Source of the DNA: RUG11237 sp045126515
GTDB lineage: Bacteria; Bacillota; Clostridia; Lachnospirales; Lachnospiraceae
Direction of reading: 5' to 3'
NCBI GenBank assembly: GCA_045126515.1
Contig: JBGVOM010000133.1
Coordinates: 1-62,802, forward strand
Length of the DNA: 62,802 nucleotides
The notes under the pieces were generated by a model. It worked only from the letters and a program-made list of their open reading frames with translations, was not told the origin of the DNA and did no database searches. The translations under genes and the position numbers were made by a program. Position 1 is the first letter of the stretch. Every line of letters begins with the position of its first letter. This document shows, in pieces, positions 26,023-34,277 of this stretch.

Positions 26023-27300
26023 ATGGTAGAGCGTATTGGTTTTTTTATGGAAATTATATCCATTCTTATGTGTATTCATATTTTATACGGGAAAAAGTTT
26101 TGTTTGGATATAAAGAATATTATAGTTATTGCAGTAGATATAATTCTGTTACAGTTGATTGCAGAAGAACAGTTGTTATCAGAAATGAGTATATTGATAT
26201 ACCTTGTTGTATTTGGTTATTGCATTGCTGAATTTGGAATTAATAAACGAGAATTAGCTGTGAATAATGTACTTTATATAGTTATCTTAGGGATTATACA
26301 GGTAGGAACATGGATAATTTTGAGCACTTTTCATATTATTGATTTAAATAATTCAGGCAGTGGATTAAATAATCTGATTGTAAATATTATAGTGTTATTA
26401 ATTGTTTTGTTTTTACTTCCACACATAGGATTGCACAAATTTTCTATTTTTATGCAACAAAAAGCCGTGTTATTACGGATAATGCTTGTTATAGCATTTT
26501 TGTTTATAGGATATTTAATTGTAATTATGAAAGTAATGGATGCATTATCCCCAGAGCATTATGCTGTAATTATCATAAGTCTATGCTTTCTAGGCGCTGT
26601 AACCTACATGTGGCAAAAGAACCAATACAAAGTGCGGGAACAGAAAATGGTATTGCAAATGCACCAGCTGTATGGGGAAGGTTATCAGAATTTAATCACA
26701 GAAGTTCGAAGAAAACAGCATGATTTTCAAAATCATTTGAACACAATTTATAGTCTGCATTACACCTGTAATACCTACGAAGAACTGGTAAAACAGCAGG
26801 AAACATACATTGATGCAATTCAGGAGGAAAATAGGTACAGTAAATTGTTGAAGATAGGCAATCCCATAATTATTGGATTCCTATATGGAAAGTTTCTTCA
26901 GGCAGAAGAGCAGAAAATTACAGTCATATATGATATTAAAATAGGGGATTTAGAGTGTAAAGTGCCAATACATAAAATGGTGGAGATTATAGGCAATCTC
27001 TTTGATAATGCAATGGATGCAGTGAAAGAGAATGACGTTGAAAAAACAATTTATCTAAATTTTATGGAAACAACAGAAAAGATAGAGCTGAAGATAAAGA
27101 ATGAAAGTGCCTATATTCCACAGGAAAATATAATTAAGATGTTTAAAACCGGAGAGAGTAGTAAAGGGGAACATAGAGGGCTGGGCTTAGCTAATGTGAA
27201 ACAGATTTGTGAAGAATATAAATGCAGTTTACAGGCGAATAATAAGAAAGATGATACAGGGAAAAATTATATAGAATTTGATATTTGTGTGAAAAAATAA
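26023..27300 (+). CDS. agrC: AgrC-like sensor histidine kinase
   Basis: The 425-residue protein has six or more membrane helices (about 1-195), then a dimerisation helix with the phospho-acceptor H233 in RRKQHDFQNHLN. A GHKL ATPase follows with N-box GNLFDNAMDAV and G-box RGLGLANVKQ. This is the HPK10/AgrC layout for sensing cyclic peptides. It lies after the agrD terminator and has its own weak promoter near TAATATAAT (25988-25996). It should phosphorylate the LytTR regulator at 24216. Confidence 0.9.
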   Translation: MVERIGFFMEIISILMCIHILYGKKFCLDIKNIIVIAVDIILLQLIAEEQLLSEMSILIYLVVFGYCIAEFGINKRELAVNNVLYIVILGIIQVGTWIILSTFHIIDLNNSGSGLNNLIVNIIVLLIVLFLLPHIGLHKFSIFMQQKAVLLRIMLVIAFLFIGYLIVIMKVMDALSPEHYAVIIISLCFLGAVTYMWQKNQYKVREQKMVLQMHQLYGEGYQNLITEVRRKQHDFQNHLNTIYSLHYTCNTYEELVKQQETYIDAIQEENRYSKLLKIGNPIIIGFLYGKFLQAEEQKITVIYDIKIGDLECKVPIHKMVEIIGNLFDNAMDAVKENDVEKTIYLNFMETTEKIELKIKNESAYIPQENIIKMFKTGESSKGEHRGLGLANVKQICEEYKCSLQANNKKDDTGKNYIEFDICVKK

Positions 27301-27312
27301 TTATTAGCAGCA

Positions 27313-27358
27313 AAAAAGCACGTTTTCAAACTGGATAGGTTAGAAAACGTGCTTTTTC
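27313..27358 (+). terminator. Intrinsic terminator after the sensor kinase gene
   Basis: AGCACGTTTTC (27317-27327) pairs with GAAAACGTGCT (27343-27353) and is followed by TTTTCT. A-rich bases before the left arm can extend the stem. Confidence 0.8.
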
Positions 27359-27457
27359 TATAATTTTTTAGAAGCGTGGATTGAAAGTATGTAAGTATAA
27401 TCTTTTATAATACCACATAAATAACAAAAATAGTGAAAAAAATACCAAATGATGCGA

Positions 27458-27616
27458 TTTTAATAACGAACGGAAAAAGGAAAAATTTATACATTAGAAA
27501 AAAGTGAGGAAAATAAAGGAAAAATGAACAAGTGTAAATGTTGAAGTGAATTTTGGATGCAAAAAACACACCGTTTGGTTCGAATAAGAAAAAAGTCAAA
27601 AAAAGTAGATTACAAT
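27458..27616 (+). promoter_or_regulatory. Promoter region of the injection-system operon with agr-like repeats
   Basis: The proximal element CACACCGTTTGGTTCGAAT (27567-27585) matches CACACCTTTTGGGTCGAAT before agrB at 17 of 19 bases. Both end 27 bases before the first base of the -10 box (TACAAT at 27611 here). A weaker repeat TTTTGGATGCAA lies at 27551-27562. TTTTAATAACGAACGGA (27458-27474) matches 16 of 17 bases near agrB as well. No good -35 box is seen. The gap 27301-27659 holds no gene apart from these elements and the terminator. Confidence 0.65.
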
Positions 27617-27659
27617 ATTTCGGAGAAAAGTCTAAAAACTGTGGAGGTGAGAGGTGCAA

Positions 27660-28475
27660 GTGAATAAAAAAGCAATACAGTTAATGAATCCGTTTATGCA
27701 AAATTTGTCATTAAAAGTGGATAAAACTATGTTTGTGGGAACTATTATTCAGATGATAGGAGTATGCAAATTGAATAATTTCTCCGATTATGATGCATTT
27801 GAACTATTTCAGCACATTTTATATGAAACAAATTTTGATGAAACGATAAATCATGATTATCTTAGTGTATACATTAATCAGCTAAGTAACAAAAGAAGAG
27901 AAAATTTTCGTATAGAAGAATTTGAAAAAGCAATTTTTAGTATGATTCAGGAATCTACGGTGATAAAAAAAGGCGCTTCAGATTTGCCGGATATGGATTA
28001 CTATGAAACCATTGCCCGGAAGGACGAAGCAGAGTATGAGGAAAAAGAATTATACAACGACTACGAGGAAGAAAATGGAGAAGACACAGGAATTTTAGAC
28101 AGCGATTTTTGGAATAATACAAAAGCCATAACCATGGCAGAAAATTTGCAGGCAGCTTATGGCAGTGCACCGATGTCAGGAAAAAGACCTTTTTTAGTCA
28201 ATGAGAAAAGTGGCGAGAAGATACCTGTTAACAAAGATGTGTTCTCCATAGGAAAAGATGCCTCCATGGTGGATTATCCTATCGACGGGAATACTACAGT
28301 AAGCAGAAATCATGCAGAAATCATAAAAAAAGGCACCCATTACTTTCTGAGGGATAAAGGTTCTACAAATAAAACTTACGTGGAAGGCAGGGAAATACGG
28401 CCGGAAGAATTTGTGGAGATACATAATGGTACAAAATTTAAACTATCAAACGAAGAGTTTACATTCTATTTCTAA
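27660..28475 (+). CDS. FHA-domain protein, first gene of the injection-system operon
   Basis: The roughly 271-residue cytoplasmic protein has a helical N-terminal region (1-95), an acidic linker (YEEKELYNDYEEENGED, about 122-138) and a C-terminal FHA domain. The FHA motifs are complete: FSIGKDASMVDY, TVSRNHAEII and DKGSTNKTYVEG, so it should bind phosphothreonine. GTG codons occur at 27654 and 27660; the second is better spaced from GGAGGTGAG and is preferred. FHA proteins act with kinases in type VI secretion to start assembly, and here a PP2C and a kinase follow directly. Confidence 0.9.
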   Translation: MNKKAIQLMNPFMQNLSLKVDKTMFVGTIIQMIGVCKLNNFSDYDAFELFQHILYETNFDETINHDYLSVYINQLSNKRRENFRIEEFEKAIFSMIQESTVIKKGASDLPDMDYYETIARKDEAEYEEKELYNDYEEENGEDTGILDSDFWNNTKAITMAENLQAAYGSAPMSGKRPFLVNEKSGEKIPVNKDVFSIGKDASMVDYPIDGNTTVSRNHAEIIKKGTHYFLRDKGSTNKTYVEGREIRPEEFVEIHNGTKFKLSNEEFTFYF

Positions 28476-28499
28476 GTTTCTATAGAAGGGTTTAGACAT

Positions 28500-29270
28500 A
28501 TGAATTTCTACGTGGCAGCAAAATCGGACATAGGAAAAGTGAAAAAAGTAAATCAGGACAGTTATTGTATTAAAAGTGCCGCTACAGCAATCGGTAATCT
28601 TGTGATGGCTGTAATATGTGATGGTATGGGTGGACTCGAGCAGGGAGAAGTTGCCAGTACCAGCGTGGTAATGGCATTTCAAAGATGGTTTGAAGCACGT
28701 TTGCCCGAATTGATACCGCATTTTCAGATTGAACAGGTAAAAAACGACTGGTCTGATTTAGTAGAACAGCAAAATAAAAAAATTCTCAGATATGGAGAGC
28801 AACAGAATATTAAATTAGGAACCACTTTGACAGCAATATTGCTAGTAGATGAATATATGCTGTTATCCTGCCATGTTGGAGATAGCAGGCTATACAGAAT
28901 TACCCGGGAAGCAGAATTGCTTACCGCAGATCATACCTGGGTAGCGAGAGAAATAAAACAACAGAGAATGACGGAAGAAGAGGCAAAGAAACATCCTAAT
29001 CGAAATATGCTGTTGCAGTGTATTGGCGTATTAGAACATGTAGTGCCAGATTATAGTGTACGGAGAATATACCCGGAAGAAGTGTATATGCTGTGCACAG
29101 ATGGATTCCGCCACAATGTTACAAAGGAAGAATTACAGTGCCTTTTAGCACCGAAGCACCTTACAGGAGAAAGCGAGATACAGCAAAGACTCTTAAAACT
29201 CATAGATATGAATAAATACCGAGGCGAAAAAGACAACATTACAGCAATTGTTGTAAAAACAATACAGTAG
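28500..29270 (+). CDS. PP2C-type Ser/Thr phosphatase
   Basis: The 256-residue soluble protein has all PP2C metal and catalytic motifs: VNQDSYCI, CDGMGGLEQGEVAS, TTLTAILL, HVGDSRLYRI, LCTDGFRHN and DNITAIVVK. It should remove phosphate from threonines set by the kinase encoded next to it, 15 bases downstream. It is the counterpart of PppA in type VI secretion loci. It lacks a membrane segment, unlike the second phosphatase at 38661. Confidence 0.95.
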   Translation: MNFYVAAKSDIGKVKKVNQDSYCIKSAATAIGNLVMAVICDGMGGLEQGEVASTSVVMAFQRWFEARLPELIPHFQIEQVKNDWSDLVEQQNKKILRYGEQQNIKLGTTLTAILLVDEYMLLSCHVGDSRLYRITREAELLTADHTWVAREIKQQRMTEEEAKKHPNRNMLLQCIGVLEHVVPDYSVRRIYPEEVYMLCTDGFRHNVTKEELQCLLAPKHLTGESEIQQRLLKLIDMNKYRGEKDNITAIVVKTIQ

Positions 29271-29285
29271 AAGGAAGGTGAAGAT

Positions 29286-30968
29286 GTGGCGGTTGTTGGC
29301 TCTGTAATTGACGGAAAGTACGAAGTACTAAAGCAGATTGGAAAAGGTGGTATGTCCAAAGTATATCTTGCTATGGACAGACGTTTAAATAAACAATGGG
29401 CAATCAAAGAGCTTTGCAGAAAAGAAAGAGATAAAGAAAATGAAGTCGTAGTCCAAGGGTTGATTGCAGAAGCTAATCTAATGAAAAAGCTGGATCATCC
29501 GGCACTTCCAAGAATTGTAGATATTATCGAAACAAATCAGACAATTTACATTGTGATGGACTATATAGAAGGAGAAACATTGCAGACCATATTGAAAAAG
29601 TACGGTGCACAAAATCAGGAAATGGTTATTGAATGGGCAAAACAGTTGTGCAGTGTACTTCACTATTTACATACAAGGAATCCTGCAATCATTTACCGTG
29701 ATATGAAACCGGGAAACATTATGGTGACACCCAATGGAAATATCAAGTTAATTGATTTTGGAATTGCCAGAGAATATAAAGAACAACAGATACAGGATAC
29801 CGTCAGTTTGGGCACCAAGGGGTATGCAGCACCGGAGCAGTTCGGCGGAAAAGGGCAGACGGATGCAAGAACAGACATATATAGCCTTGGTGTGACCTTG
29901 TACCATCTGGTAACAGGAAAAAATCCCAGCGAACCTCCATATCAGCTCTACCCTATACGCTATTGGAACCCATCATTGTCTTCCGGGTTTGAAAAGATAA
30001 TCACAAAATGCACACAATTAAATCCCAAAGACCGCTACCAAAACTGTGGCGAATTGATGTATGCATTAGAAAACTATGAGAAAGTGGATGATGCATATAG
30101 GTGGGAATTGAAAAAGAAAATGATATATTTTGCAGCAAGTGCCTGTATCACATTATTTTCTTGTGCAGTGGGTATTATCGGTCAAATTTTGAAGGTAAAT
30201 GCGGAAAATAAAAGTTATGATTATCTGCTGGAAGAAGCAAAAAGCAGCGTTGGACAGAAGCAGGCAGCAAAATGCTATGAAAGCGCCATAGATTTAAAGC
30301 CGGAAGAATTGCAGGCTTATTATGACCTGATTGATTTATACAAAGAAGATGCCAGCTTTAGCGTGGAAGAACAGGAAGTTTTAGCCAGAAAGCTAAATGA
30401 AAATCTTACTGTGTTGAAAGAACAGAAAGAATATCCTGACCTTGCTTTTCAGATAGGGAAATTATACTGGTATTACTACGATTATGGATTGGAAAATGCC
30501 GGAGAAGATAACCAATTGACCAAAATGAAATATTCTATAAAGTGGTTTGAAGATGTGATTTCACTGGCTGACAAAGAAGAAGAGTACTACAAAATAGCTG
30601 AAATTTATCATCAAATTGGTGTGTTTAACAGAGATATTGTGCTTGATATGGAAGAAGCCGCGGACAAAGGGAAATATCAGCCATATTTTTATTCCCTAAC
30701 TTCATTGCAGCAACAGTTGACAAAAGAAGAAAGTGATATTGTGATTTTAGAATTTGACAGGCTATTAATCAATTCCATAGAAAATTATGGACGCAAGTTT
30801 ATGACAGACGGTATTTCAAAGGAAGAAATTGAAAATTGTCTGCAGCAGATGAAAGACAGTGAGGAGAGCGTGCCAGGAGATACTGAAAAAACACAGGAAA
30901 TAAAAGCATATATTAATGAACGCTATGATGAAGTAATGAAAATGGTGGAACTGTTATATATGGATTAG
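29286..30968 (+). CDS. Transmembrane Ser/Thr protein kinase
   Basis: The 560-residue protein has a Hanks-type kinase domain (1-265): IGKGGMSKVYLA, K41 in WAIKEL, catalytic D139 in YRDMKPGNIM (Tyr replaces the usual His of HRD), D157 in DFGIAR, and an activation segment SLGTKGYAAPEQ. A transmembrane helix lies near 279-300. A roughly 255-residue helical outer domain with TPR-like repeats (SAIDLKPEELQAYYDLIDLY) follows; it lacks PASTA repeats. It could sense an envelope signal and start phosphorylation of the system. The start is GTG 29286 after AAGGAAGGTGAA. Confidence 0.94.
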   Translation: MAVVGSVIDGKYEVLKQIGKGGMSKVYLAMDRRLNKQWAIKELCRKERDKENEVVVQGLIAEANLMKKLDHPALPRIVDIIETNQTIYIVMDYIEGETLQTILKKYGAQNQEMVIEWAKQLCSVLHYLHTRNPAIIYRDMKPGNIMVTPNGNIKLIDFGIAREYKEQQIQDTVSLGTKGYAAPEQFGGKGQTDARTDIYSLGVTLYHLVTGKNPSEPPYQLYPIRYWNPSLSSGFEKIITKCTQLNPKDRYQNCGELMYALENYEKVDDAYRWELKKKMIYFAASACITLFSCAVGIIGQILKVNAENKSYDYLLEEAKSSVGQKQAAKCYESAIDLKPEELQAYYDLIDLYKEDASFSVEEQEVLARKLNENLTVLKEQKEYPDLAFQIGKLYWYYYDYGLENAGEDNQLTKMKYSIKWFEDVISLADKEEEYYKIAEIYHQIGVFNRDIVLDMEEAADKGKYQPYFYSLTSLQQQLTKEESDIVILEFDRLLINSIENYGRKFMTDGISKEEIENCLQQMKDSEESVPGDTEKTQEIKAYINERYDEVMKMVELLYMD

Positions 30969-30977
30969 GAGAATCGT

Positions 30978-31379
30978 ATGAGCATAGGAGTTTGGGAAAC
31001 AGTATCCCGTGTTAGTTTTACCGTATTCGGGGTTATGCTGGTTGTGACAACGATATTGGTATGGAAATTGCAGATACCGGCAGTCTGGGAGGAACTGACA
31101 GGGAAGAAACAGCGAAAAGAAATAGAAAAATTGAATGAAAAACCGGCAGCATATGTGAAAAGATTTTCCTTTCCAATGGAGGAAACAGAAGGAAACAATC
31201 CCACAGAACTTCTTGGAAAGACAGAAAAACTGGTGGATGCTCAAATACAGGATGACACGAAACTGTTAGAGGAATTTTCATATATTCCCGTTAAGCAGGC
31301 AGAAGTAGAGTTTAAGCTGGTGAAAGATGAAGCCTCTATTCATCAGGAAGAAAATGTTACTGCGTTGTTAAAGCAGTAG
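30978..31379 (+). CDS. Single-pass membrane protein with T-x-x-L repeats
   Basis: I recognise no family. The 133-residue protein has one N-terminal membrane helix (about 11-31) and a charged cytoplasmic tail. The tail holds TELL, TEKL, TKLL and TALL, each with leucine three residues after the threonine. FHA domains read phosphothreonine together with the +3 residue, so this tail looks like a multi-site docking platform for the operon's FHA proteins after phosphorylation. This is inference. It lies between the kinase and the J-domain gene. Confidence 0.75.
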   Translation: MSIGVWETVSRVSFTVFGVMLVVTTILVWKLQIPAVWEELTGKKQRKEIEKLNEKPAAYVKRFSFPMEETEGNNPTELLGKTEKLVDAQIQDDTKLLEEFSYIPVKQAEVEFKLVKDEASIHQEENVTALLKQ

Positions 31380-31389
31380 GAGGAGAAAA

Positions 31390-31830
31390 ATGAACAGAAA
31401 TAATCCTTACGTTACACTTGGTATTTCCCAAAATGCCAGCGAGCAGGAAATACGAAAGGCGTTTCGTGCATTAGCAAAAAAATATCATCCCGATATGAAT
31501 CCGGGAAATCCGGAAGCAGAAGAAAAATTCCGGGAAATTAATGAAGCATATGAGATTCTTTCCGACGAAAGAAAACGAAGTAAACTGGATCAGGAGCTTA
31601 GAGGTGCATCCGAAACGCAAAGTGAAAATGCATATACCAACACAAGGCAGCAGAGGCAGAATACTAAGGGATATGAAGGAATGAATTTTGCCAAGTTTGA
31701 CCAGATGTTTGAGGATTTTATGGGAGAACCTTTCCGAAAGGAAAAATCCAAGAAAACAAATGCAGGACAAATGAATTTTGCAGATGTAAGTGGAAAATTT
31801 GAAGATTTCTTTGGATTTAAGCCAAAATAG
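31390..31830 (+). CDS. J-domain co-chaperone
   Basis: The 146-residue protein has a full N-terminal J domain (NPYVTLGISQNASEQEIRKA, HPD at about 35-37, INEAYEILSDERKR). A low-complexity linker follows, then two copies of a short motif, MNFAKFDQMFEDFMG and MNFADVSGKFEDFFG. It lacks the zinc fingers and client domains of DnaJ. J domains switch on Hsp70 ATPases, and an Hsp70-like gene lies at 41481 in the same operon. The two probably form a dedicated pair. Confidence 0.93.
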   Translation: MNRNNPYVTLGISQNASEQEIRKAFRALAKKYHPDMNPGNPEAEEKFREINEAYEILSDERKRSKLDQELRGASETQSENAYTNTRQQRQNTKGYEGMNFAKFDQMFEDFMGEPFRKEKSKKTNAGQMNFADVSGKFEDFFGFKPK

Positions 31831-31856
31831 CAGGCAGAAAGGGCAAAGCATAAAAA

Positions 31857-33365
31857 ATGAAGATAAGAAAAAAATATCGTTTGTATGTCATAACATTTAT
31901 CCTCTGTTTTTTCTTCTGTCTGAATCAGAAAACAGATATGATTCTGGCAGCGGAGGAAGAAAAAAACTGTGATATTGTGTTTGCACTGGATATCAGCGGC
32001 TCCATGAAAAAAACAGATGAAAATCGTACCGCCGTAGAAGCAATCAAAATGATGATAGATATCTGCGATGAAAATGACCGGATTGGAATGGTGGCATATA
32101 ATGACACCATCGCTTATAGCTTTCAGTTAACAAATCTGGGAAAGCAGGAACAAAGACAGCAGTTGAAGACTATGATAGATACTATTACGTATCAGGGAGA
32201 AACAGATATAGGTCTTGGTATAAGGCAGGCAGTAGAAATGCTTGGAACCCAGGAACAAAACCGGGAAAAGCTGGTAATTCTTCTCTCTGACGGTAAGACA
32301 GATTTAGCCCAGAGTACCACAGGAAGAACTTTAGAGCAGTCTGAATCAGATTTAAATCAGGCGGTGGCACAGGCAGAAAAAGAAAAAATTGCAATTCATA
32401 CCATAGGGTTTGCCAATGAATATCTAGAAGACAGTGATTACCTTGCTATTATTTCGGCCAATACTCAGGGAACGACACATATAGCTGCCAGTCCTCTGCA
32501 GCTGAATCAGATTATAAATCAGATTATTTATTCCTATAAAGAGGGACAAAACACGTTAACCCAGGTAATTGACATTAGCGGCGAACCTCAGGAAAAACAG
32601 ATAGAATTAAAAACACAAAAAACGAAAAAAGTATATTTGAATATTTTATGTACAGGAGAAATATACCAGATTCAGGTGGAAAATGGCACAGGTGAAATCT
32701 TACAATCACAAAAATACGCCATTATTAAATGGGATAATCCGGAAGAAACTTCTTTGAAACTTACATTTCAGGGAAGCCAGGGGGCAAAGATGATCTTAAA
32801 TATGATAGAGGTAAAAGGCGATGAGCCAACTCCCATACTGTCTTTGACCCCGACTCCTCCCATTACCAGAATACCTGTCACTGCTACACCGATTCCAGTA
32901 CAAGAAGAAAAGCAGACACCACGGATAGGTCTTGTGGTTCTGGCAATCTGCTGTGTGACAATAGGCAGCATGGTGTTAATAGTTTATCTGTTTTTCAAGA
33001 AAGATAAGAAGCAGAAGTATCCTCAGTTTGAAGGACAGCTGCTGGGAGAATTTATTGATTTGAAAAGTAAAAATGAATCTGTAAGTCTGGTATGGCAGTT
33101 GAAAGAGTATCCGGAAGAAGGGGTTACTTTAAAGGAACTGTTTCATGGAGCTGATTTCCGGGAAGATTTGCCGGAGCTGGACAGATTATGTTTCTACCCT
33201 TATAAGAATCATCAGTTATTATTGGTTCATTGCATGGAAGGGGGAGTATTTTTGGAAGAAGAAAATGTATTTCCCAATAAGCCCGTGAGAATACACGTGG
33301 GAGATACCATTTATGTAAGTTTTGCGGAAAATTCTTCCGAATTGGAACTTAAGTATACTCTGTAA
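31857..33365 (+). CDS. Membrane-anchored von Willebrand A protein
   Basis: The 502-residue protein has an N-terminal signal (RLYVITFILCFFFCL), then an extracellular VWA domain with metal-adhesion motif DISGSM and further MIDAS residues in GETDIGLGI and LLSDGKTD. A beta-rich part, a Pro/Thr linker (PTPILSLTPTPP) and a membrane helix at about 357-382 follow. The roughly 120-residue cytoplasmic tail has an FHA-like beta pattern (NKPVRIHVGDTIYVSF) but lacks the phosphothreonine-binding residues. It probably binds an envelope or external protein and passes the state inside. Confidence 0.88.
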   Translation: MKIRKKYRLYVITFILCFFFCLNQKTDMILAAEEEKNCDIVFALDISGSMKKTDENRTAVEAIKMMIDICDENDRIGMVAYNDTIAYSFQLTNLGKQEQRQQLKTMIDTITYQGETDIGLGIRQAVEMLGTQEQNREKLVILLSDGKTDLAQSTTGRTLEQSESDLNQAVAQAEKEKIAIHTIGFANEYLEDSDYLAIISANTQGTTHIAASPLQLNQIINQIIYSYKEGQNTLTQVIDISGEPQEKQIELKTQKTKKVYLNILCTGEIYQIQVENGTGEILQSQKYAIIKWDNPEETSLKLTFQGSQGAKMILNMIEVKGDEPTPILSLTPTPPITRIPVTATPIPVQEEKQTPRIGLVVLAICCVTIGSMVLIVYLFFKKDKKQKYPQFEGQLLGEFIDLKSKNESVSLVWQLKEYPEEGVTLKELFHGADFREDLPELDRLCFYPYKNHQLLLVHCMEGGVFLEEENVFPNKPVRIHVGDTIYVSFAENSSELELKYTL

Positions 33366-33376
33366 GGAGCAGAAAG

Positions 33377-34246
33377 ATGGAAATGGATGTATATGATATT
33401 GCCTTGCCAAATGGCAGTAAATTAAATAACAGATATCTGATTCATCAAGTGTATTACTGGGGGCATACAGGAATTTTATATATGGCAACAGATTGTAATA
33501 CCGAAGAAATTGTGGCGGTGAAAGAATTTTGCCCCTATTTCTATGCCAACAGGGATATGGATGGCAAAACAGTGATATGCAAAGGAAAACGATATGAAAG
33601 AACTTTTGCCAGTGCCTATAAGGCCTTTCAGCAGGAATGTGAAATAGTGAAAAAACTGTTGGAGTTAAAGGAAACCAGAGAAGGCAGGATTTTGAAATAC
33701 AAGGATGACTTTCAGGAAAATAATACCATTTATCTGGTTACGGAATTTATAGAAGGCATTAGTCTGGATGAAATGATCGACAAAGAAATAAATTTCCCAT
33801 TGAAAGAAAGTATGTACACTTTGGTAAAAACAGTACGCGCCATACATAAAAAAGGCATTTTTCACAGAGATATCAAGCCCTCCAATATTATTTTTAGAGA
33901 AGACGGAGGAATTGTTCTCATAGATTTTGGCTCTGCCTGCTATAAGAAGAATCAAAATTTAGAAGTCAGTTTTGTAAGCAGAGGATTTTCTGCACCGGAG
34001 CTTTATACAAGAGAATCTTCCGGTGCTGTTACAGATACATACAGTATCGGGGCGTTGCTATATTATCTTCTTACCGGAATTCAGATGACATCAGCAGATG
34101 AAAGAATAAGAGGAGAAAAGGTGCAGCCTATGGAGGAACTGGTGGAAGTATCAGCAATGATGCGCTGCATTGTCAATAAATGCATTCAATTAGAAAAACA
34201 CAAACGCTGGAAATCACTCCGGCTTTTGGAAAAATTATTACAATAA
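33377..34246 (+). CDS. Soluble Ser/Thr protein kinase
   Basis: The 289-residue kinase has no membrane segment. It shows VAVKEFCPYFYANRD (lysine of subdomain II, a form seen in bacterial kinases near type VI genes), catalytic HRDIKPSNIIF, IDFGSACYK in place of the usual DFG-x-AR, and GFSAPELYT. The glycine-rich loop is weak (YYWGHTGILYMA). It lies just before the sheath gene and is the second kinase of the operon. Distinct substrates from the transmembrane kinase are likely. Confidence 0.92.
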   Translation: MEMDVYDIALPNGSKLNNRYLIHQVYYWGHTGILYMATDCNTEEIVAVKEFCPYFYANRDMDGKTVICKGKRYERTFASAYKAFQQECEIVKKLLELKETREGRILKYKDDFQENNTIYLVTEFIEGISLDEMIDKEINFPLKESMYTLVKTVRAIHKKGIFHRDIKPSNIIFREDGGIVLIDFGSACYKKNQNLEVSFVSRGFSAPELYTRESSGAVTDTYSIGALLYYLLTGIQMTSADERIRGEKVQPMEELVEVSAMMRCIVNKCIQLEKHKRWKSLRLLEKLLQ

Positions 34247-34277
34247 CACAGAAAATAGATGAAGAAAGGAAAAAAAC

